Positions 1 to 8,579 of a DNA stretch of 64,000 bases are shown piece after piece; the stretch's first letter is position 1, and each line of letters begins with the position of its first letter. The stretch is from Citreicella sp. C3M06 (GTDB lineage Bacteria > Pseudomonadota > Alphaproteobacteria > Rhodobacterales > Rhodobacteraceae), in the NCBI RefSeq assembly GCF_018860705.1, contig NZ_JAHKQA010000038.1, positions 1-64,000 of the forward strand. The letters are read 5' to 3'. The notes under the pieces are model-generated. The model was not told the DNA's origin. It made no database searches and was given only the letters and a program-made list of their open reading frames with translations. Position numbers and translations under genes: made by a program.

Positions 1-18
1 GATTTGTGCAACAAAGCC
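1..18. mobile_element. Terminal inverted repeat of an IS5-family (IS903-type) insertion sequence
   Basis: The first 18 bases are the reverse complement of GGCTTTGTTGCACAAATC. The IS903 terminal repeat, as I remember it, is GGCTTTGTTGAATAAATC, which agrees at 16 of 18 positions. The element itself must lie to the left of the window; no transposase sequence is visible here. IS903-type elements make 9-bp target duplications, so bases 19-27 (GGCTCGTAC) would be one copy. The repeat interrupts the reading frame of the minus-strand gene that follows, which supports a real insertion. Confidence 0.72.
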
Positions 19-139
19 GGCTCGTACCAGTAATCTCTGAGAGCTTGAGGGTGTTGCCGAGCTCAATTGATATAGACTCTGCCTGCTGCGCGAAGTCAGC
101 TCTTTTGATCATCGCATCTAGAACGACTTTTTGCGCCAT
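19..139 (-). pseudogene. 5' fragment of a gene disrupted by the IS element
   Basis: A minus-strand frame starts with ATG at 139, preceded by a strong Shine-Dalgarno (AAGAGGTGG). It runs about 40 codons (MAQKVVLDAMIKRADFAQQ...) until it enters the IS terminal repeat at 18. Codons are AT-richer (AAA, CTA, AGA, ATA) than in neighbouring genes, which suggests acquired DNA. The N-terminus vaguely resembles the opening of some DUF262/ParB-like proteins, but this is a guess and the fragment is too short to assign. The rest of the gene, if present, would be on the far side of the IS. Confidence 0.55.
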
Positions 140-299
140 GGCCCACCTCTTGTTTGTTACTTATCTCGATCAAACGCTGCGACAAGTATGTTGTCAAATG
201 CGATTGCCACGGGAGGGCTTTGTTACCCACACCCTTGCACCCCAGCCCCCCAACGCTTAGGAAAACACCGCGCAACCTGCCACGGGAGGGCCTTTGACG
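140..299. other. Intergenic region with a duplicated ribosome-binding-site-like 14-mer
   Basis: This stretch separates two divergent genes. The 14-mer TGCCACGGGAGGGC occurs at 205-218 and again at 278-291. The second copy supplies the Shine-Dalgarno of sseA; the first has no start codon at a useful distance. No terminator or convincing promoter hexamers were seen. Confidence 0.5.
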
Positions 300-1154
300 A
301 TGCAAGACGACCCAAGGACGCTGGTCTCGACGGACTGGCTGGCCGCGCATCTGAAAGATCCCGATCTGCGCCTCCTCGATGCCACTTGGCACATGCCCGG
401 TTCGGGGCGCGATCCGCGCAAGGAATATGACGCCGCCCATATCCCCGGTGCGCGCTTCTTTGATATCGACGATGTCAGCGATGCCCGCTCGGAGCTGCCG
501 CACATGGTGCCCCCGGTGGAAAAATTCATGTCGCGGATGCGGGCGCTTGGGGTCGGCGACGGCCATCAGATCGTGGTCTACGACAGTTACGGCCTGTTCA
601 GCGCCGCCCGCGTCTGGTGGCTGTTCAAGCTGATGGGGCACGACGATATCGCCGTGCTCGACGGCGGTCTGGCGAAATGGCAGGCCGAAGGGCGCGACAT
701 CGAAGACATGCCCCCGGTGATCCGCGACCGCCACATGACCGTGCGTCGCCAGAACCAGATGGTGCGCGACGTCACGCAGGTCTCGGCCGCCTCGAAGCTG
801 AAAGACACCGAAATCATCGACGCCCGCGCCCCCGAGCGCTTTCGCGGCGAAGTGGCCGAGCCGCGCCCCGGCCTGCGCTCTGGCCATATCCCCGGCGCAA
901 GGAACGTGCCTTTCGGCTCCGTTCTCAACGCCGATGGCACCATGAAGGCCCCCGCCGATCTGCGCGCCACCTTCGAGGCCGCCGGCGTCGATCTGAAAAA
1001 GCCCGCAATCACCTCCTGTGGGTCCGGCGTCACCGCCGCGATCCTCAACCTTGCCCTGACGCGGATCGGCAAGGACGACCATTCCCTCTATGACGGGTCC
1101 TGGAGCGAATGGGGGCAGTTCCCCACCCTTCCCGTCGCTACCGGAGACGCCTGA
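300..1154 (+). CDS. sseA: 3-mercaptopyruvate sulfurtransferase (rhodanese family)
   Basis: The 284-residue protein has two rhodanese domains, an inactive N-terminal one (about 1-135) and a catalytic C-terminal one (about 160-280). The active-site loop is CGSGVTA with the nucleophile at about Cys240. The CG[S/T]G-type loop marks mercaptopyruvate sulfurtransferases rather than thiosulfate sulfurtransferases. It moves sulfur from 3-mercaptopyruvate to thiols or cyanide. A TTG two codons upstream is in frame, but GGGAGGG at 284-290 is spaced correctly only for ATG 300. The stop overlaps the next gene's start by one base (TGATG), so the two are translationally coupled. Mercaptopyruvate is the transamination product of cysteine, so coupling to an aminotransferase makes metabolic sense. 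Confidence 0.93.
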   Translation: MQDDPRTLVSTDWLAAHLKDPDLRLLDATWHMPGSGRDPRKEYDAAHIPGARFFDIDDVSDARSELPHMVPPVEKFMSRMRALGVGDGHQIVVYDSYGLFSAARVWWLFKLMGHDDIAVLDGGLAKWQAEGRDIEDMPPVIRDRHMTVRRQNQMVRDVTQVSAASKLKDTEIIDARAPERFRGEVAEPRPGLRSGHIPGARNVPFGSVLNADGTMKAPADLRATFEAAGVDLKKPAITSCGSGVTAAILNLALTRIGKDDHSLYDGSWSEWGQFPTLPVATGDA

Positions 1155-2338
1155 TGTTCGAAAATCTCAAGGAACAGCCCGCCGACAAGATCTTGGCGCT
1201 GATGCAACAGTATCGCGAAGACCCGCGCGACACCAAGATCGACCTTGGCGTCGGCGTCTACAAGGATGCCAGCGGCAACACCCCGATCATGCGCGCGATC
1301 AAGGCCGCCGAGAAAAAGCTCTGGGAGGCCGAGACCACCAAGAGCTACACCGGCCTTGCAGGCGATCCCGGCTTTGCCGATGCGCTGTCCAGCCTCGTGC
1401 TTGGCGATGCGGTGCCGCGCGGCAATATCGCGGCGGCGGCCACCCCCGGCGGCACCGGCGCGGTGCGTCAGGGCTTTGATCTCGTGCTTCAGGCGAACCC
1501 CAAGGCCAGGATCTGGGTGTCCGATCCGACCTGGCCGAACCACCTGTCGATCCTCAAGCACATGAAACTGCCCTTCACCGAATACCGCTATTTCGACAGT
1601 GAAACCCGGGCGGTGGATTTCACCCACATGATCGCCGACCTGACCGCAGTCGCCCCCGGCGATGTGGTGCTGCTGCACGGATGCTGCCACAACCCGACCG
1701 GCGCCAACCTGACGCAGGCGCAGTGGAAGGCCGTCATCCAGCTGCTGTTGGAAAAAGAAGCGGTGCCGATGATCGACATCGCCTATCAGGGCTTTGGCGA
1801 CGGCCTCGAAGAAGACGCGATGGGCACCCGCATGGTCTGCGCGGCGATGCCCGAAGTGATCATCGCAGCCTCTTGCTCCAAGAACTTCGGCATCTACCGC
1901 GAGCGTACCGGCCTGCTGATGGCCGTGTCCAAGGACGCCGCGCGCACCAAGCTCAACCAGGGCACGCTGAACTACCTCAACCGGCAGAATTACAGCTTCC
2001 CGCCGGATCACGGGGCGCGGCTTGTCACCATGGTGCTGAACGATCCCGAACTGCGCGCCGACTGGGCCGCAGAACTCGAAGAGGTTCGCAGCTCGATGCT
2101 CGGCCTGCGCCAGCAGCTCGCGGATGAGCTGAAACGCCTGACCAACTCCGACCGCTTCAATTTTATCGCGCAACACCGGGGTATGTTCTCACGTCTCGGC
2201 GCAACGCCGGAACAGGTGGAAACCCTGCGCCGCGATTTCGGCATCTACATGGTCGGCGATTCGCGCCTGAACATCGCAGGCCTGAACAAGACCACCGTGC
2301 CGATCCTCGCCGACGCCATCGTCAAGGCCGGCATCTGA
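1154..2338 (+). CDS. Aromatic/aspartate aminotransferase (class I, PLP-dependent)
   Basis: This is a 394-residue fold-type I aminotransferase of the AspC/TyrB group. Visible landmarks are CHNPTG (about 178-183), the PLP lysine in SCSKNFG (about Lys243), and the conserved Arg near the C-terminus in the DSRLNIAG segment. Length fits the family (about 395). It transfers amino groups between aspartate or aromatic amino acids and 2-oxoglutarate in the cytoplasm. It starts inside the sseA stop codon, so the two form an operon. Substrate preference cannot be read from the sequence; cysteine transamination feeding the sulfurtransferase is an inference from context only. Confidence 0.9.
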   Translation: MFENLKEQPADKILALMQQYREDPRDTKIDLGVGVYKDASGNTPIMRAIKAAEKKLWEAETTKSYTGLAGDPGFADALSSLVLGDAVPRGNIAAAATPGGTGAVRQGFDLVLQANPKARIWVSDPTWPNHLSILKHMKLPFTEYRYFDSETRAVDFTHMIADLTAVAPGDVVLLHGCCHNPTGANLTQAQWKAVIQLLLEKEAVPMIDIAYQGFGDGLEEDAMGTRMVCAAMPEVIIAASCSKNFGIYRERTGLLMAVSKDAARTKLNQGTLNYLNRQNYSFPPDHGARLVTMVLNDPELRADWAAELEEVRSSMLGLRQQLADELKRLTNSDRFNFIAQHRGMFSRLGATPEQVETLRRDFGIYMVGDSRLNIAGLNKTTVPILADAIVKAGI

Positions 2339-2377
2339 TCCCTGCGGCGGCGCCCCACTACGGGCGCCGCCTGCCCC

Positions 2378-2722
2378 TCAGCCATGGCACGCAAGACTGT
2401 CCTGCGGCGCCTCATCCCGCTCGGTCATGCCGTAATCGCGCAGCACATGACACACCCGCAGACGATAATCGGCAAAGATGCCGTCCCGTCCCGCTTTCTG
2501 CGCGCCGCGATGCGCCACCAGCTGGCGCCATCGCGCCACCGCCGCCTCGTCTTCGAAGAAACTGATCGACAACAGCTTGCCCGGCGTCGTCAGGCTTTCG
2601 AACCGCTCGACAGAGATGAACCCTTCGACCTCCTCGACCATAGGGCGCATCGCCGCGGCGATATCCAGATAGTCTGTACGCCGCCCCTCTGCCGGGACGA
2701 CTTCGAAAATGATGGCGATCAT
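2378..2722 (-). CDS. Antibiotic biosynthesis monooxygenase (ABM)-domain protein
   Basis: A 114-residue protein opening MIAIIFEVVPAEGR, with the pattern of a single ABM ferredoxin-like domain: an initial strand, a MRPMVEEVEGFISVERFES segment, then SISFFEDEAAVARWR. Relatives act on quinone or heme-like substrates or have no known substrate. ATG 2722 is chosen because GGAGGA lies 6 bases upstream; a longer in-frame reading to 2962 is mostly translated intergenic repeat. It points towards the aminotransferase with only 39 bases between their stops. Confidence 0.75.
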   Translation of the reverse strand: MIAIIFEVVPAEGRRTDYLDIAAAMRPMVEEVEGFISVERFESLTTPGKLLSISFFEDEAAVARWRQLVAHRGAQKAGRDGIFADYRLRVCHVLRDYGMTERDEAPQDSLACHG

Positions 2723-2800
2723 GGCGCTCCTCCGTTTGCGCCACCTTGCCGCCACCCCCGCCCGTCTTTCAAGCGCCCAGAGCGCCACCCCACAGTGCAA

Positions 2801-2858
2801 CGCTCCCCGCTTCTTCTGGCCGGAAATATCCCGGGGGGTTTGGGGGGCTGGCCCCCCA
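2801..2858 (+). repeat. Dispersed intergenic repeat, copy 1 (ATATCCCGGGGG core type)
   Basis: It contains TTCTTCTGGCCGGAAATATC, then a G-run, then the hairpin GGGGGGCTGGCCCCCC. It is shared with copies at 7407, 10886, 43137 and 46989, and its tail is shared with 52172 and 53197. This copy lies between divergent genes, so it is not simply a terminator for either one. Confidence 0.8.
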
Positions 2859-2952
2859 TCTGCCCGACACTCCCATCCGGAACAGCTCAGGCAAAGAATT
2901 GCATGATCCGCCCGCGAGGCGTAATCGAGTAGCATAACCAAAGGGCATCGGC

Positions 2953-3630
2953 ATGACGGCAAAACGGCGCGGAGTCATCTATACAGCTTGGGGGCGCGAA
3001 CACGTCGACGTCGCGCGGCGCTCTGCGGCAAGCGTGAAGCGCACCAATCCCGACATCGAAACCGCCATCTGGTGCAAGCAGGGCGACGACATTTCAGGCT
3101 TCGACGAAGGCTTCATCATCCCCGACGGCATGAAGCGCCCCAAGATCGAACTGCTCTCGCAATCGCCCTATGACGAAACGCTGTACCTCGACAACGACAC
3201 CATCATCCGTGCCGATCTGAGCCCGATGTTCGATCTGCTGCGCAAATACGAACTATGCGGCGCGCAGGTGATCCTGTGGCACCGCAAGCGCCACCTGAAG
3301 AAGATCGACCTCGACCTTCCCGAAAGCTTCCCCGAGATCAACTGCGGCGTGCTGCTCTATCGCAAATCCCCGCGCACCGATGCGTTCTTTGCCGACTGGG
3401 TGCGGCGCTACCTCGCCTCGGGCATGAAGATCGACCAGCCCGCCTTCCGAGAGGCGCTCTGGGACTCCGACGTAGATTTCTACGTTCTTCCGCCGCAGTA
3501 CAACAAACGGGTGTTCGAAGCCTCCGAGCTGATCTGGTCCGACGCCCCCAAGGCGCGGATTTTCCATCTCGAACTGCTACGCCCGCAAAAGAACCCCCTG
3601 CTGCGCTGGCTGTCCGACCGGATTCGCTAA
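2953..3630 (+). CDS. Putative nucleotide-diphospho-sugar transferase (small GT-A glycosyltransferase)
   Basis: A 225-residue soluble protein. YLDNDT at about 78-83 carries the Asp-x-Asp metal-binding motif (D80, D82) of GT-A glycosyltransferases. It is followed by a segment with PEINCGVLLYRKSP, typical of GT8-like enzymes, and a late HLELLRP that could supply the third metal ligand. There is no signal peptide or membrane segment. It would transfer a sugar from an NDP-sugar to an unknown acceptor. Its only near neighbour in the same direction is deoC, which is not a glycan gene, so the context gives no substrate clue. Confidence 0.65.
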   Translation: MTAKRRGVIYTAWGREHVDVARRSAASVKRTNPDIETAIWCKQGDDISGFDEGFIIPDGMKRPKIELLSQSPYDETLYLDNDTIIRADLSPMFDLLRKYELCGAQVILWHRKRHLKKIDLDLPESFPEINCGVLLYRKSPRTDAFFADWVRRYLASGMKIDQPAFREALWDSDVDFYVLPPQYNKRVFEASELIWSDAPKARIFHLELLRPQKNPLLRWLSDRIR

Positions 3631-3700
3631 GGCTGACGTGGCGCGCTATCTTGTGCCCCAAGGCGCCCCCGTGCGAGCGTCCGACCCCGAGGAGCAAGCC

Positions 3701-4687
3701 ATGATTGATACCCAGATAGCCCCGACCCACCTTCCCCAGACGATGGCCCCGCGCAATCCCGGCATGGCGCTCGACATGGACAAGGTGATGCGGGCAACGG
3801 CCAACCGCTCGGCGATCGAACGCCGCGCCGCGACCCTGCCGGGGCGCAGGTCTCTGAAAAAGGATCATCAGGCAGCATGGCTGGCGCGGGCGATCACCTG
3901 CATCGACCTCACCACGCTGGCGGGCGACGACACGCCGGGCCGGGTGGCCCGGCTCTGCGCCAAGGCACGCCAGCCGGTCCGCGCTGATCTGCTCGAGGCA
4001 CTAGGGCTTTCGGGCCTGACCGTCGGCGCAGTCTGCGTCTATCACGACATGATCGCCCCGGCGGTCGCGGCGCTGGCCGGGTCGAACATCCCGGTTGCCG
4101 CCGTCTCCACCGGCTTTCCCGCGGGCCTGTCGCCCTTCGCCCTGCGCGTCGCTGAGATCACCGAAAGCGTCAAGGCCGGCGCCCGCGAGATTGATATCGT
4201 GATCTCGCGCCGCAAGGTGCTGACCGGCGACTGGCAAGGGCTCTACGACGAAATGCGCACCTTTCGCGAGGCTTGCGGCGATGCCCATGTCAAGGCGATC
4301 CTCGCCACCGGCGAGCTGGGCACGCTTCAGAACGTGGCCCGCGCGTCGATGGTCTGCATGATGGCCGGCGCCGATTTCATCAAGACTTCGACCGGCAAGG
4401 AAAGCGTCAACGCGACCCTGCCTGTCAGCCTCGTGATGATGCGGGCGATCCGCGATTATCACGACGACACCGGTTACCGGGTCGGCTACAAGCCCGCGGG
4501 TGGCATTTCCAAGGCGAAGGACGCGCTGGTCTACCTGTCGCTGCTCAAGGACGAGCTGGGTGATCGCTGGTTGCGCCCCGACCTGTTCCGCTTTGGCGCC
4601 TCCTCGCTATTGGGTGACATCGAACGCCAGCTCGACCATCACGTGACCGGCGCCTATTCCGCCAGCTGGCGTCACGCTCTGGCCTGA
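3701..4687 (+). CDS. deoC: Deoxyribose-phosphate aldolase
   Basis: This 328-residue enzyme cleaves 2-deoxyribose 5-phosphate to acetaldehyde and glyceraldehyde 3-phosphate, the last step of deoxynucleoside catabolism. The Schiff-base lysine is in DFIKTSTGK (about Lys228), the partner lysine in GYKPAGG (about Lys264), and the proton-relay aspartate in EIDIV (about Asp165). Spacing matches the E. coli enzyme. The protein belongs to the longer DeoC form with about 60 extra N-terminal residues. ATG 3701 is preceded by GAGGAGC; the frame is open 21 codons further upstream but lacks a good ribosome-binding site there. It sits just before a BMP-type nucleoside importer. Confidence 0.93.
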   Translation: MIDTQIAPTHLPQTMAPRNPGMALDMDKVMRATANRSAIERRAATLPGRRSLKKDHQAAWLARAITCIDLTTLAGDDTPGRVARLCAKARQPVRADLLEALGLSGLTVGAVCVYHDMIAPAVAALAGSNIPVAAVSTGFPAGLSPFALRVAEITESVKAGAREIDIVISRRKVLTGDWQGLYDEMRTFREACGDAHVKAILATGELGTLQNVARASMVCMMAGADFIKTSTGKESVNATLPVSLVMMRAIRDYHDDTGYRVGYKPAGGISKAKDALVYLSLLKDELGDRWLRPDLFRFGASSLLGDIERQLDHHVTGAYSASWRHALA

Positions 4688-4836
4688 GACGCCCCGCCCG
4701 TTTTACAGGCGCCGACCACCTCCCGCACCATCACTGCGCGGGAATTTGCGCTGCGGCGCGATTGAGTCTTGTGAGCCGCCCGCCCATTCCCCTACCGTTT
4801 GGTCAAAAACTAATCATCAACAGGGGAATGGGTCCA

Positions 4837-5862
4837 ATGACCGACCGTAAGAAAATGCTTGCCGAAATGACGCGGCGGCGGATGCTGCTGGGCTCTACGG
4901 GCCTTGCCGTCGCTGCCGGAATGCTGCCCGCAAAGCTCTTTGCGCAGGATCCGATTGCCGTGGCCGGAATTTATACCGTGCCCGTCGAACAGCAATGGGT
5001 CAGCCGCATCCATGTCGCCGCCGAGGCCGCCGCCGAGCAGGGGCTGATCACCTATACCTTCAGCGAAAACACCGCCAACACCGACTATCCGCGCGTCATG
5101 CGCGAATACGCCGAACAAGGCGTGCAACTGATCATCGGCGAGATCTTCGGCGTCGAACAGGAAGCCCGCGAAGTGGTGCTCGATTACCCGGACACCGCCT
5201 TCCTAATGGGCTCGTCCTTCCTGCCCGACCCCGATTACCCCAACCTCGCGGTGTTCGACAATTACATTCAGGATGCATCCTACCTGTCGGGCATCATCGC
5301 CGGCGCGATGAGCGAGTCCGGCAAGATCGGCATGGTCGGCGGCTTCCCCATCCCCGAGGTCAACCGCCTGATGAACGCCTTTATGGCCGGCGTGCAGGAG
5401 GTCAAGCCCGAGGCAGAGTTTCAGGTCAGCTTCATCGGCTCGTGGTTCGATCCACCCAAGGCCAAGGAAACCGCCTTTGCGATGATCGAGTCCGGTGTGG
5501 ACTTGCTCTATGCCGAACGCTTCGGCGTGTCGGATGCGGCGCAGGAAAAGGGCATCCTTGCCATCGGAAACGTCATCGACACGCAAGCCGATTACCCCGA
5601 CACCGTGGTCGCCTCGGCGCTGTGGGATTTCGGCCCGACGCTGGCGGCCGCCATCGCCAAGGTCTCTGATGGCAGCTTCGAGGCCGACAATTACGGTCTC
5701 TACAGCTTCATGAAAGAAGGCGGCTGCTCGCTCGCCCCCCTTGGCACCTTCGAAGGCAAAATCCCGCAAGACGCGCTCGACATGGTCGCCGCCAAGCAGG
5801 CCGCCATCAAGGACGGCAGCTTCGAGGTCACCATCGACGACAGCGAGCCCGCCTCGTCCTGA
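4837..5862 (+). CDS. BMP-family ABC transporter substrate-binding protein
   Basis: This 341-residue periplasmic binding protein belongs to the basic membrane protein (PnrA/Med/BMP) family, whose characterised members bind nucleosides or nucleobases. The N-terminus has TRRRMLLGSTGLAVAAG followed by AKLFAQ, a Tat-like signal with an A-x-A-type cleavage site; there is no lipobox. Family-like segments include YIQDASYLSGIIAGAM and GKIGMVGGFPIPEVNR. ATG 4837 is chosen because AGGGGA (4822-4827) is 9 bases away; ATG 4828 is an alternative. The stop overlaps the ATPase start (TGATG). It begins a four-part importer operon that ends in a deaminase. Confidence 0.88.
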   Translation: MTDRKKMLAEMTRRRMLLGSTGLAVAAGMLPAKLFAQDPIAVAGIYTVPVEQQWVSRIHVAAEAAAEQGLITYTFSENTANTDYPRVMREYAEQGVQLIIGEIFGVEQEAREVVLDYPDTAFLMGSSFLPDPDYPNLAVFDNYIQDASYLSGIIAGAMSESGKIGMVGGFPIPEVNRLMNAFMAGVQEVKPEAEFQVSFIGSWFDPPKAKETAFAMIESGVDLLYAERFGVSDAAQEKGILAIGNVIDTQADYPDTVVASALWDFGPTLAAAIAKVSDGSFEADNYGLYSFMKEGGCSLAPLGTFEGKIPQDALDMVAAKQAAIKDGSFEVTIDDSEPASS

Positions 5863-7388
5863 TGCGCATCGACCCCATGGCGCAGGGCCCCGTCCTGCGC
5901 CTTTCCGGCATCACCAAACGCTTCGGCGGGCTGATTGCGAATGACGGGATCTCCCTGAGCCTCGCGCGCGGCGAGGTCGTGGCACTGCTGGGCGAAAACG
6001 GCGCGGGCAAGACCACGCTGATGAACATCCTGTTCGGCCATTACACCGCTGACGCCGGCACGGTCGAGGTCATGGGCCAGACCCTGCCCCCCGGCCAGCC
6101 CGGCGCGGCGCTCAAGGCAGGCGTTGGCATGGTGCACCAGCATTTCACCTTGGCGGACAACCTGACGGTGCTCGACAACGTTCTGCTGGGCACGCGGCCG
6201 CTGCTATCGCTGTCTTCAGGGCGCAGCGCGGCGCGCGCGCGTCTGGCGCAGCTGGCGCAGGATTTCGGCCTTGCGGTCAACCCCGATGCCCGCGTCGCAA
6301 CCCTGTCGGTGGGGGAACGCCAGCGGGTCGAGATCCTCAAGGCGCTCTATCGCGACGCCCGCATCCTGATCCTAGATGAACCCACGGCGGTGCTGACCCC
6401 GCAAGAGGCCGACGCGCTGTTCGATACGCTGCGCCGGATGACGCAGCAGGGGCTGTCGGTGATCTTCATCAGCCACAAGCTGCACGAGGTGATGGCAATT
6501 TCCTCGCGCGTGCTGGTGCTGCGCCACGGCAGGTTGGTGGGCGAAACCGCCACCGCGCAAACCGATCGCCACCAGCTCGCCACGCTGATGGTCGGCGCAG
6601 AAATCACCGCCCCCGCCCCGGCCAAGGCCCGCCCCGGCGCGACCCTGTTGAAGCTCGACAAGGTCAGCACCGCAAGGCAGGGCAACCGGCCCGGCCTCGA
6701 GCAGATCACCATGGAGCTGCGCGCCGGGCAGATTCTCGGCCTCGCCGGTGTTTCAGGCAATGGTCAGGGCGCATTGGCCGATCTCCTCTGCGGCCTCGAC
6801 AGCCCCACCGAAGGCAGCCTGACCATCGCTGGAACCACCCCGCAGGCATGGTCCCCCCGCGCCGCGCTGGACCACCGCATCGGGCGTATTCCCGAAGATC
6901 GGCACAAGACCGGCACCATCGCCGATTTCACCCTGACCGAAAACGCCGTGCTGGAAAGCTACGCCGCAGGCGGCGGCTGGATGAACTGGCGCGCCGCCCG
7001 CGCTGCCACTGCCGGAATCATCGACAAATACGACATCCGCTGCCCCGGCCCGGACACCCGTATCCGCCTGCTGTCGGGTGGCAACATGCAAAAGCTCATC
7101 CTTGGCCGCGTGCTGGAAACCACCCCGCGCATCATCCTCGCCAACCAGCCGGTCCGTGGCCTCGATATCGGCGCGGTCACCTACGTGCAGGAACAGCTCA
7201 TCGCCGCCCGCGACGCAGGCGCGGCCATCCTGCTCATCTCCGAAGATCTCGACGAAATCCTCAGCCTCTCGGACAGCATCCGCGTCATCTCGCAAGGCCG
7301 CCTCTCCCCGGACTTCCCCCGAGGCACAAAAACCCCGACCGAACTTGGCCAATGGATGGCCGGACAAGGCTTCGACCATGCCGCCTGA
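5862..7388 (+). CDS. ABC transporter ATP-binding protein, tandem (BMP/sugar type)
   Basis: A 508-residue protein with two ABC domains. The first has Walker A GENGAGKTT at about 46-54, signature LSVGERQRVEIL, and Walker B ILILDEPTAVL. The second is degenerate, as usual for this class: the P-loop region reads GVSGNGQGAL, the signature is LLSGGNMQKLILGR, and the Walker B region reads IILANQPVRGLD with no catalytic Glu. This is the YufO/RbsA arrangement that pairs with BMP binding proteins and two permeases. It starts on the overlapping TGATG of the preceding gene. The next permease lies 147 bases downstream, after an inserted repeat copy. Confidence 0.9.
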   Translation: MRIDPMAQGPVLRLSGITKRFGGLIANDGISLSLARGEVVALLGENGAGKTTLMNILFGHYTADAGTVEVMGQTLPPGQPGAALKAGVGMVHQHFTLADNLTVLDNVLLGTRPLLSLSSGRSAARARLAQLAQDFGLAVNPDARVATLSVGERQRVEILKALYRDARILILDEPTAVLTPQEADALFDTLRRMTQQGLSVIFISHKLHEVMAISSRVLVLRHGRLVGETATAQTDRHQLATLMVGAEITAPAPAKARPGATLLKLDKVSTARQGNRPGLEQITMELRAGQILGLAGVSGNGQGALADLLCGLDSPTEGSLTIAGTTPQAWSPRAALDHRIGRIPEDRHKTGTIADFTLTENAVLESYAAGGGWMNWRAARAATAGIIDKYDIRCPGPDTRIRLLSGGNMQKLILGRVLETTPRIILANQPVRGLDIGAVTYVQEQLIAARDAGAAILLISEDLDEILSLSDSIRVISQGRLSPDFPRGTKTPTELGQWMAGQGFDHAA

Positions 7389-7406
7389 ATCTCAATCCAC
7401 ATCAAT

Positions 7407-7464
7407 GGCGCCCCTCCCTTCTTCTGGCGAAAAATATCCCGGGGGTGTGGGGGCTGGCCCCCAC
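7407..7464 (+). repeat. Dispersed intergenic repeat, copy 2 (ATATCCCGGGGG core type, complete head)
   Basis: It starts with the head GGCGCCCCTC, followed by the CTTCTTCTGGCG...ATATCCCGGGGG core and ends in the hairpin GTGGGGGCTGGCCCCCAC. Head and tail are the same as in copies 6 and 7, but the core differs. It lies inside an operon, between the ATPase and the first permease. Confidence 0.82.
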
Positions 7465-7535
7465 TGCTCACCGCGCGCGCGGTCGGCCTACCACGTCCTT
7501 CCCCACGCACCGCTGGCGGCAAGGATCCCATTCTG

Positions 7536-8579
7536 ATGCGCCTCGAACCCATCGCCGCCCCAAGTCCCGCCCGCACCTTCGCCCCACCGGCCATCGCCAT
7601 CGCGGCGACCATCGCCGTCGCGGCGCTCCTTGCGGCGCTGGCCGGGGCCAACCCGGCGCAGACCCTCGGGTTGATCCTCAAGGGCGCTGCCGGGTCGAAA
7701 TTCGCCGCTCTGGAGACGCTCAACCGCGCCACGCCGCTGATCTTCACTGGCCTCGCCGTCGCTGTCGCCTTCCGCGCCCGGCTGTGGAACATCGGGGCCG
7801 AGGCGCAGCTTTACGCCGGCGCGCTGCTGACCGTGCTGATCGGAACTCAGGGCTTGCCCGGCCCGCTCGCCCTGCCGCTCATGGCGCTTGGGGCCATCCT
7901 TGCGGGCGCGCTGGTGCTGCTCGGGCCGGTCATCCTGAAAACTCGGCTTGGCGTTGACGAGGTTGTCACCACCTTGCTGCTCAATTTTGTCATGGCGCTG
8001 TTGATCTCTTACCTGCTCGAAGGTCCGCTCAAGGATCCCATGGGCATGGGCTGGCCAAAATCGCCCTCGCTGCCACGGGACACGCGGCTGCCCCGCATCA
8101 TCGACGGGCTGCGCCTGCATTGGGGCTTTGCGCTGGCGCTGATCTGCGCCGCAAGCGTCTGGGTCATGCAAACCCGCACCACGCTGGGCTATGAAATCCG
8201 CGCCGTCGGGCTGAACCCCGATGCCGCCCGCTTTGCCGGTATCCCGGTGACGCGTGTGCTGCTGAAAACCGCGCTGATCTCGGGCGGGCTGGCCGCGCTG
8301 GCCGGTTTTTCCGAGGTCGCGGGCCTCAAGGGCAACCTGACCACCGACCTGTCCGCCAATTTCGGCTATACCGGCATTGTCGTCGCGATGCTGGCCCTGC
8401 TACATCCGCTTGGGGTCGTGATCTCGGCGCTGTTCGTCGCGGGCATCTTCGTGGGGGCCGACAGCATGTCACGCGCCGCCGAGGTGCCCACCTATATCGC
8501 CGATCTGCTGCTGGCCTGCGCGCTGCTGTTCATGGTGTTGGCGATCCTGCTGACACGGTTCCGGGTGGTGCGCGGATGA
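7536..8579 (+). CDS. BMP-type ABC transporter permease, subunit 1
   Basis: A 347-residue membrane protein with about nine hydrophobic segments, the first at about residues 17-38. It has the BPD_transp_2-type signature stretches seen in nucleoside importers: RATPLIFTGLAVAVAF, LWNIGAEAQL and VVTTLLLNFVMAL. It forms the pore with the next gene product. A Shine-Dalgarno AAGGAT lies somewhat far upstream. The 3' end overlaps the next gene by 4 bases (ATGA). Confidence 0.88.
   Translation: MRLEPIAAPSPARTFAPPAIAIAATIAVAALLAALAGANPAQTLGLILKGAAGSKFAALETLNRATPLIFTGLAVAVAFRARLWNIGAEAQLYAGALLTVLIGTQGLPGPLALPLMALGAILAGALVLLGPVILKTRLGVDEVVTTLLLNFVMALLISYLLEGPLKDPMGMGWPKSPSLPRDTRLPRIIDGLRLHWGFALALICAASVWVMQTRTTLGYEIRAVGLNPDAARFAGIPVTRVLLKTALISGGLAALAGFSEVAGLKGNLTTDLSANFGYTGIVVAMLALLHPLGVVISALFVAGIFVGADSMSRAAEVPTYIADLLLACALLFMVLAILLTRFRVVRG

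Noticed and set aside
96-1082. 328-codon minus-strand frame opposite sseA
   Set aside because: It is the antisense shadow of sseA, with His/Asp/Arg-rich composition and no ribosome-binding site; similar long antisense frames lie opposite most genes here because of the high GC content.
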